Of a DNA stretch of 59,361 nt, positions 55,216-59,361 are shown one piece after another; the stretch's first letter is position 1; each line of letters starts with the position of its first letter. A program made the translations under genes and the position numbers. The notes beneath the pieces are model-generated. The model was given only the letters and a program-made list of their open reading frames with translations. It had not been told where the DNA came from and searched no databases. Origin of the DNA: Opitutus sp. GAS368 (GTDB lineage: Bacteria > Verrucomicrobiota > Verrucomicrobiia > Opitutales > Opitutaceae); the NCBI GenBank assembly GCA_945871005.1, contig CAMBUJ010000001.1, positions 1 through 59,361 of the forward strand. The letters run 5' to 3'.

Positions 55216-55650
55216 ATGCGTTTTCTCGGTATTGATTACGGCTCGCGCCGCATTGGTTTGGCCTACGGCGACGAGCTGGGCATCGCCACGCCGTTGCCCG
55301 CGCTCACCGATGCCGAGCCCAAGCAGCGCCGGCTCGGGCTGGCGGCGATTGTGAAACAGCGCCGCATCACCGAGCTGGTGGTGGGCTTCCCTTATAATAT
55401 GAACGGCACGGTCGGTTTTAAGGCCAAGGAGGTCGAGGGCTTTGCCGCCAGCCTGACCCGCGAGTTCGGACTGCCGCTGCATTTCATCGACGAGCGCCTG
55501 ACCTCGCACATGGCCGAGTCGGGGATGAATCAAAAACAGCTCCGCGAGATCCGCGCCCAGGGCATCATCGATTCGCGGGCGGCGGCGATCATTTTGCAGG
55601 ACTTTTTGGATCAACGCTTCCCGTCCGTCCTGCCTGGGGGCGGAGCCTAA
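55216..55650 (+). CDS. ruvX: Holliday-junction resolvase-like / pre-16S rRNA nuclease RuvX (YqgF)
   Basis: A 144-residue RNase H-fold protein. FLGIDYGSRRIGLAYGDELG has the first catalytic Asp. ELVVGFPYNMNGTVGFKA and PLHFIDERLTSHMAE carry the second acidic residue, and IDSRAAAIILQDFLD the last Asp. The YqgF family matures the 16S rRNA 5' end in E. coli. The truA start codon follows its stop directly. Confidence 0.94.
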   Translation: MRFLGIDYGSRRIGLAYGDELGIATPLPALTDAEPKQRRLGLAAIVKQRRITELVVGFPYNMNGTVGFKAKEVEGFAASLTREFGLPLHFIDERLTSHMAESGMNQKQLREIRAQGIIDSRAAAIILQDFLDQRFPSVLPGGGA

Positions 55651-56511
55651 ATGAGCGATAGCCTCCCCGCGGTCCCCGTCGTCCCCGTCGGCGCGGCCGA
55701 TTCTGGCCCCACCGGCGGCGCGGTTGCTGACGCAGCGCCCGCGCCCACCCGATGGAAATGCACCGTCGCCTACGACGGCACGGCGTTTGCCGGCTGGCAG
55801 ATTCAGCCCAACGCCGAAACCGTCCAGGCGGTGATCGAGCGCCGGCTGACCGAGGTCCTAAAGGTGCCCGTGGACATTACCGGCAGCGGGCGTACCGACG
55901 CCGGGGTGCACGCCCGCGGGCAGGTGTTTCACTTTGACGCCCACTGGCCGCACGAACCGCAAAAACTGTTAACAGCCCTGCGCATCGGCTTGCCGCCGAC
56001 CATTCAGATTCAGTCGGCCGAGCGGGTGCCGGCGAGTTTCCACGCTCGCTTCGGGGCCACTGGGAAAATTTACCATTTTTCTCTCTGCCATGGGGCCTAC
56101 GCCGACCCGTTCACCCAGGCGTACACCTGGTCAATGCCGCGCCGCTTGGACGTGGCGGCGATGCGGGCGGCGGCGGCGGTGTTGGTGGGGACCCACGATT
56201 TTCGGGCCTTTACCGCCATCCCCGGCAGCGGCATCGCCAAGGAAGACACCGTGCGCACGGTCCGGCGGCTCGACCTGGTCGAGGACGGCCCGCGCCTGCG
56301 CCTCGAGGCCGAGGGCAACGGGTTTTTGTATAAAATGGTCCGCAGCCTCACCGGCGCCTTGGTCGACGTGGGTCTGGGGCGGCTGAGCGCGGCCGACATG
56401 GCGCCGATCCTCGCCAGCCAACTTCGCACCCAGCGGGTGTTTACCGCGCCACCCCAGGGGCTTTGTCTGGTCGAAGTGTTTTATGGGAAAACACCGCAGG
56501 CGCCAGAGTAG
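55651..56511 (+). CDS. truA: tRNA pseudouridine(38-40) synthase TruA
   Basis: A 286-residue enzyme that modifies the anticodon arm. After a Pro/Ala/Val-rich N-terminal extension of about 33 residues not found in E. coli TruA come CTVAYDGTAFAGWQIQPN and ITGSGRTDAGVHARGQV, with catalytic Asp83. KIYHFSL and FLYKMVRSLTGALVDVG are further family blocks. Its start is directly adjacent to the ruvX stop. The stop codon lies inside the left arm of an inverted repeat (56508-56577). Confidence 0.95.
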   Translation: MSDSLPAVPVVPVGAADSGPTGGAVADAAPAPTRWKCTVAYDGTAFAGWQIQPNAETVQAVIERRLTEVLKVPVDITGSGRTDAGVHARGQVFHFDAHWPHEPQKLLTALRIGLPPTIQIQSAERVPASFHARFGATGKIYHFSLCHGAYADPFTQAYTWSMPRRLDVAAMRAAAAVLVGTHDFRAFTAIPGSGIAKEDTVRTVRRLDLVEDGPRLRLEAEGNGFLYKMVRSLTGALVDVGLGRLSAADMAPILASQLRTQRVFTAPPQGLCLVEVFYGKTPQAPE

Positions 56512-56577
56512 CGCCGACTTCCATTCTGCTCGAAGGGGAAGTCGTGCAGCTCGGAGCAGACTGGAAGTCTGCGCTAC
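56508..56577. repeat. 24 bp inverted repeat overlapping the truA stop
   Basis: Arms 56508-56531 and 56554-56577 match as reverse complements at 22 of 24 positions (GTAGCGC...CTGCTC / GAGCAG...GCGCTAC) around a 22-base loop. The TAG of truA is bases 56509-56511. The second arm ends 12 bp before the comF ATG. Confidence 0.88.
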
Positions 56578-56589
56578 TTCGCGGTGACG

Positions 56590-57387
56590 ATGGATGAGTC
56601 GATCCAGACTGCGGATTTATCCCCGGCGGAGTGGTGGGCGGCGGCCCCAGGCGAAGGCAGACGCCTGCGCGGGTTGTGGCGAGGCTTGGCCGACGTGGTG
56701 TTCCCCCCGGTGTGTATTCAGTGCGGCGGTTTGGTCGAGGGAGGGCGACTCCGGCATGTGTGTGTGGGGTGCGCGCCGCTCATCCATGTGGTCAAGGCCC
56801 CGCATTGTACCACCTGCGGCAGCCCGTTTTTCGGCGAGGTCGAGGGCGAACGGCTCTGCCCCCATTGCGATGCGCTTCGGCCCCAGTTTGGCGAGGGGCG
56901 CACGGTGACCCTGTTCAAAGGCCCGGCCCGTGCCCTGGTGCACGGGTTAAAATACCGTAAAGGACACCACCTGCTCGGCGATCTGGAGCAGGTGGTGGGT
57001 GCGTCCCCTGATATGCTGTTTTTTTTGCGCGACGCAGTGCTGGTACCGGTGCCGCTGCACCCGCGCAAGTTGCGCGAACGCGGTTACAACCAGAGTGCGC
57101 TGCTCGCCGTCGTGCTGGCGCGGGCGGCGGGCGGGGCGACCCGGGTCGAGCCGCTCCTGCGCCGGGTGGTCGACACGGCTTCGCAGACCACCTTCGATCG
57201 TAAAGCCCGTCAGGCTAACCTAAAAAATGCCTTTGCACTCGCCCGATCGGCCTCCATAAATCCGCGCTCACCTTACATTCTCGTCGATGATGTTTTCACC
57301 ACAGGCTCAACCCTCAACTCCTGCGCCGGCGTTCTCCGCCGCGCCGGGGCGGTGAATCTCAACGTCGTCACGTTTAGTCACGGTTAA
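56590..57387 (+). CDS. comF: ComF-family phosphoribosyltransferase-like protein
   Basis: A 265-residue protein of the ComF/GntX family linked to DNA uptake and processing of internalised DNA. The N-terminal double zinc ribbon has CIQCGG, HVCVGC, CTTCGSPF and CPHC. The C-terminal phosphoribosyltransferase domain has GLKYRKGHHLLGDL, LRERGYNQSALLA and the PRPP loop ILVDDVFTTGSTLNSCA. ATG 56590 was chosen; a GTG two codons upstream is possible. accD starts 9 bp after its stop. Confidence 0.93.
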   Translation: MDESIQTADLSPAEWWAAAPGEGRRLRGLWRGLADVVFPPVCIQCGGLVEGGRLRHVCVGCAPLIHVVKAPHCTTCGSPFFGEVEGERLCPHCDALRPQFGEGRTVTLFKGPARALVHGLKYRKGHHLLGDLEQVVGASPDMLFFLRDAVLVPVPLHPRKLRERGYNQSALLAVVLARAAGGATRVEPLLRRVVDTASQTTFDRKARQANLKNAFALARSASINPRSPYILVDDVFTTGSTLNSCAGVLRRAGAVNLNVVTFSHG

Positions 57388-57396
57388 CTCACTGCC

Positions 57397-58260
57397 ATGT
57401 CGATTTTTAGCAAACCGAAGTATTCCACCGTTGTGGTTAAGAAGAAGGATATCCCCAAGGGGATGTGGACCAAGTGTCCGATCTCCGGCGAGATCGTCTT
57501 CAACAAGGAGCTGGAGGATAACCAGATGGTCGTGGTCAAGTCCGGCTACCATTACCCGATTGGGGCGCACGAGCGCATCGCCGCGCTTTTTGACGAGGGC
57601 ACCTTTGAGGAGGCCGATGCTTCGATTCGTTCGGCCGATCCGCTGAAGTTCGTCGACTCCCAGAAATACCCTGACCGCATTAAAAAGTACGAGCGTGACA
57701 GCGGTCTGACCGAGGCGGTGGTCAGCGGCACCGGTGAGATCCACGGGATTCCGGTCTCGGTGGCGGTGATGGACTTCCGTTTTTGCGGCGGTGCTATGGG
57801 TTCGGCGGCGGGCGAGAAAATCACCCGCGCCATCGAGGTCGCTCTGAAGAAGAAGATTCCCTGTATCATTTTCAGCGCCTCGGGTGGCGCCCGCATGCAA
57901 GAGGGTATTTTCTCCCTCATGCAGATGGCAAAAACCAGTGCGGCCCTCGGTCGTTTGGCCGAGGCCAAGTTGCCCTACATTTCGGTGCTGACCCATCCGA
58001 CCATGGGCGGGGTGACCGCCAGCTTCGCGGTTTTGGGCGACCTGAACATCGCCGAGCCGGGTGCGCTGATCGGTTTTGCCGGGGCGCGCGTGATCAAGGA
58101 CACGGTTAAACAAACCCTTCCTCCTGGTTTCCAGACCGCCGAGTTTTTGCAAAAGCACGGACTGATCGACATGATTGTCAGCCGCTTAGACATGCGCGAC
58201 AGCCTGCGTGACGTCCTCCAAGCGCTTTATCTGAAGAAACTGCCGAGCGCGAAAAAGTGA
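57397..58260 (+). CDS. accD: Acetyl-CoA carboxylase carboxyltransferase beta subunit, zinc ribbon degenerate
   Basis: The beta subunit carries carboxyl from biotin to acetyl-CoA with AccA in fatty acid synthesis. 287 residues. The crotonase core is intact: [75 protein letters not shown]. The N-terminal region aligns with the E. coli zinc ribbon ([14 protein letters not shown]...VVVKSGYHY), but of Cys27/30/46/49 only Cys27 remains; the others read Ser30, Val46 and Ser49. folC follows on the same strand. Confidence 0.95.
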   Translation: MSIFSKPKYSTVVVKKKDIPKGMWTKCPISGEIVFNKELEDNQMVVVKSGYHYPIGAHERIAALFDEGTFEEADASIRSADPLKFVDSQKYPDRIKKYERDSGLTEAVVSGTGEIHGIPVSVAVMDFRFCGGAMGSAAGEKITRAIEVALKKKIPCIIFSASGGARMQEGIFSLMQMAKTSAALGRLAEAKLPYISVLTHPTMGGVTASFAVLGDLNIAEPGALIGFAGARVIKDTVKQTLPPGFQTAEFLQKHGLIDMIVSRLDMRDSLRDVLQALYLKKLPSAKK

Positions 58261-58279
58261 GTCGGGTCAGTTGATTAAG

Positions 58280-58320
58280 GGGCCGCAGGAAATTGTGATT
58301 TCGGCGGCCCGCTTTGTTTT
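58280..58320 (+). terminator. Weak terminator-like hairpin between accD and folC
   Basis: GGGCCGC / GCGGCCC forms a 7 bp stem with a 17-base loop, then GCTTTGTTTT runs up to the folC ATG. It may only partly terminate. Confidence 0.35.
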
Positions 58321-59361
58321 ATGAGTTCGGTTGATGTCCAGTTGGCCACGTACGCGGCCACCCAAGATTACCTCTTTTCGCTCAAGGCCAAGGGTGTGAA
58401 GTTCGGGGTGGATCGCATGCGCCTGTTGGTGGCTGGACTTGGCTATCCCGAACAGGCAACGCCGGTTATCCACATCGCCGGCACCAATGGTAAAGGTTCG
58501 GTGGCCGCCCTGCTGGAGGCGTGTTTCGCGGCCGCCGGCTGGCGCACCGGTCTCTATACCTCGCCGCATCTGGTCAAACTAGGCGAACGCGTCCAGGTGG
58601 CCCGTCAGCCCCTGAGCGAGGCGGAGATCGTCGCCTACGCCCGAGAACTCGGTCCGGTCGCCGAGGCGGTCAGTCGCGGTTTTCCCGACGACCATCCGAG
58701 TTTTTTTGAGTTCATGACCGCGATGGCGTTTTTGCAGTTTAAGCGCCAAAGCTGCGACATCGCTTTGATTGAGACGGGCTTGGGCGGCCGACTCGACGCC
58801 ACCAACGTGGTCAACCCCGAGGTCGCGGTGATCACCTCGATTGGCCTCGACCACTGCGAGATGCTCGGCGACACCCTCGCGCAAATCGCCGCAGAGAAAG
58901 CCGGCATCATCAAGGCGGGTAAACCGGTGGTCATCGGACGTCTGCCGCCTGAGGCCGAAGCGGTCATTCGGCGGGTCGCGTCAGAACAGGGTGCACCCGT
59001 CCACTCGGTGCGGGAGCTCTTTGGCGAAGATTTTTCGCGTTACCCGACGCCGGGATTGGAAGGCGATTATCAGCGCGCTAACGCCGCGGTTGCCGTGCTG
59101 GTGACACGCTGCCTCGACGCGCGTTGGCAACTGAGTGCGGTGGTGGTTCAACGCGGGCTGGCGGCGGTGCGCTGGCCAGGACGCTGGCAGCGCACGACGA
59201 TCGGCGGGCGGACGTTGATTCTCGACGCGTCGCACAACCCCGAAGGGGCGGGGGCGCTCGAGGCGCATTTGCGGCAACTCGTTGCCGCCGAAGGGCGCAA
59301 GCCGGTGGTGGTGACCGGGGTATTGGGCGTGGCCCGGGCGCGGCCGTTATTGGAAACCATT
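58321..59361 (+). CDS. folC: Folylpolyglutamate / dihydrofolate synthase, 3' end cut off by the window
   Basis: Adds glutamate to dihydropteroate and folates. Translation from ATG 58321 is open for 347 codons to the last base. VIHIAGTNGKGSVAALLEA (P-loop near residues 54-60), YTSPHLVKLGERVQV, ALIETGLGGRLDATNVV, ITSIGLDHCEMLG and ILDASHNPEGAGAL are FolC/Mur-ligase motifs. The C-terminal 70 to 90 residues are missing. It is placed after accD, a pairing common in bacteria. Confidence 0.95.
   Translation, partial: MSSVDVQLATYAATQDYLFSLKAKGVKFGVDRMRLLVAGLGYPEQATPVIHIAGTNGKGSVAALLEACFAAAGWRTGLYTSPHLVKLGERVQVARQPLSEAEIVAYARELGPVAEAVSRGFPDDHPSFFEFMTAMAFLQFKRQSCDIALIETGLGGRLDATNVVNPEVAVITSIGLDHCEMLGDTLAQIAAEKAGIIKAGKPVVIGRLPPEAEAVIRRVASEQGAPVHSVRELFGEDFSRYPTPGLEGDYQRANAAVAVLVTRCLDARWQLSAVVVQRGLAAVRWPGRWQRTTIGGRTLILDASHNPEGAGALEAHLRQLVAAEGRKPVVVTGVLGVARARPLLETI

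Overview
The window is a 59.4 kb chromosomal segment from a GC-rich Gram-negative bacterium. It most resembles a member of the Verrucomicrobiota, probably Opitutales/Opitutaceae. Supporting points are a complete ADP-heptose (LPS core) pathway, two DUF5069-family proteins, pectin-type GH28, GH88 and beta-helix enzymes, many short intergenic inverted repeats, and very few Shine-Dalgarno sequences. The taxonomic call is an inference from gene content, not a database match. No insertion sequence, prophage, CRISPR array or integrase was seen.

Layout. 0-3.4 kb: the 3' part of enolase, an esterase and pyrD. 3.5-9.1 kb: an acidic/basic charge-segregated protein, then pstC-pstA-pstB-phoU behind a candidate Pho box, without pstS. 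9.3-13.4 kb: tRNA-Arg(CCG), an atypical SDR, yjdM, a SIS-domain protein and a membrane-anchored sigma-region-2-like protein, interspersed with repeats. 13.5-17.4 kb: a degenerate, accessory-looking stretch with a DUF5069-like protein, a flagellin gene broken in a 6-base homopolymer, a protein made of two copies of one module, an S24/S26-like protein and a MazE/MazF-type pair. 17.7-22.2 kb: a leftward four-gene operon (SRPBCC-epimerase fusion, two FAD oxidoreductases, cysK). 22.5-25.4 kb: xseB, dxs and a DUF5069 gene. 26.4-29.2 kb: pgi and a sigma-70 factor. 29.5-34.7 kb: an AraC regulator divergent from an SDR/GH88/TIM-barrel/Gfo-Idh operon for uronate-containing glycans. 34.9-38.2 kb: trpS, a left-handed beta-helix protein and an MBL/beta-CASP protein. 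38.8-42.3 kb: a secreted beta-helix enzyme and a GH28 enzyme. 42.6-46.4 kb: typA and a fused peptide-transporter ATPase. 46.4-53.2 kb: an LPS locus with an LpxL-like/GT9 fusion, a second GT9, gmhB, hldC, hldD, gmhA and hldA. 53.3-59.4 kb: a small Cys-rich secreted protein, rhodanese, manC, ruvX, truA, comF, accD and the 5' part of folC.

The most interesting unexplained signal is a family of intergenic elements. The core is about 64 bp and can fold as a cloverleaf: an outer CGTAGC/GCTACG stem and three internal hairpins. Cores recur with a 91 bp period in a three-copy array (10.7-11.0 kb) and, in reverse orientation, in a two-copy array (25.4-25.6 kb), with single or partial copies at 1.2, 9.4 and 34.8 kb. 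At least three other inverted-repeat families occupy other intergenic gaps. Other leads are the acyltransferase-glycosyltransferase fusion, an AccD missing three of four zinc cysteines, a sigma region 2 domain tethered to the membrane, and the homopolymer-frameshifted flagellin.
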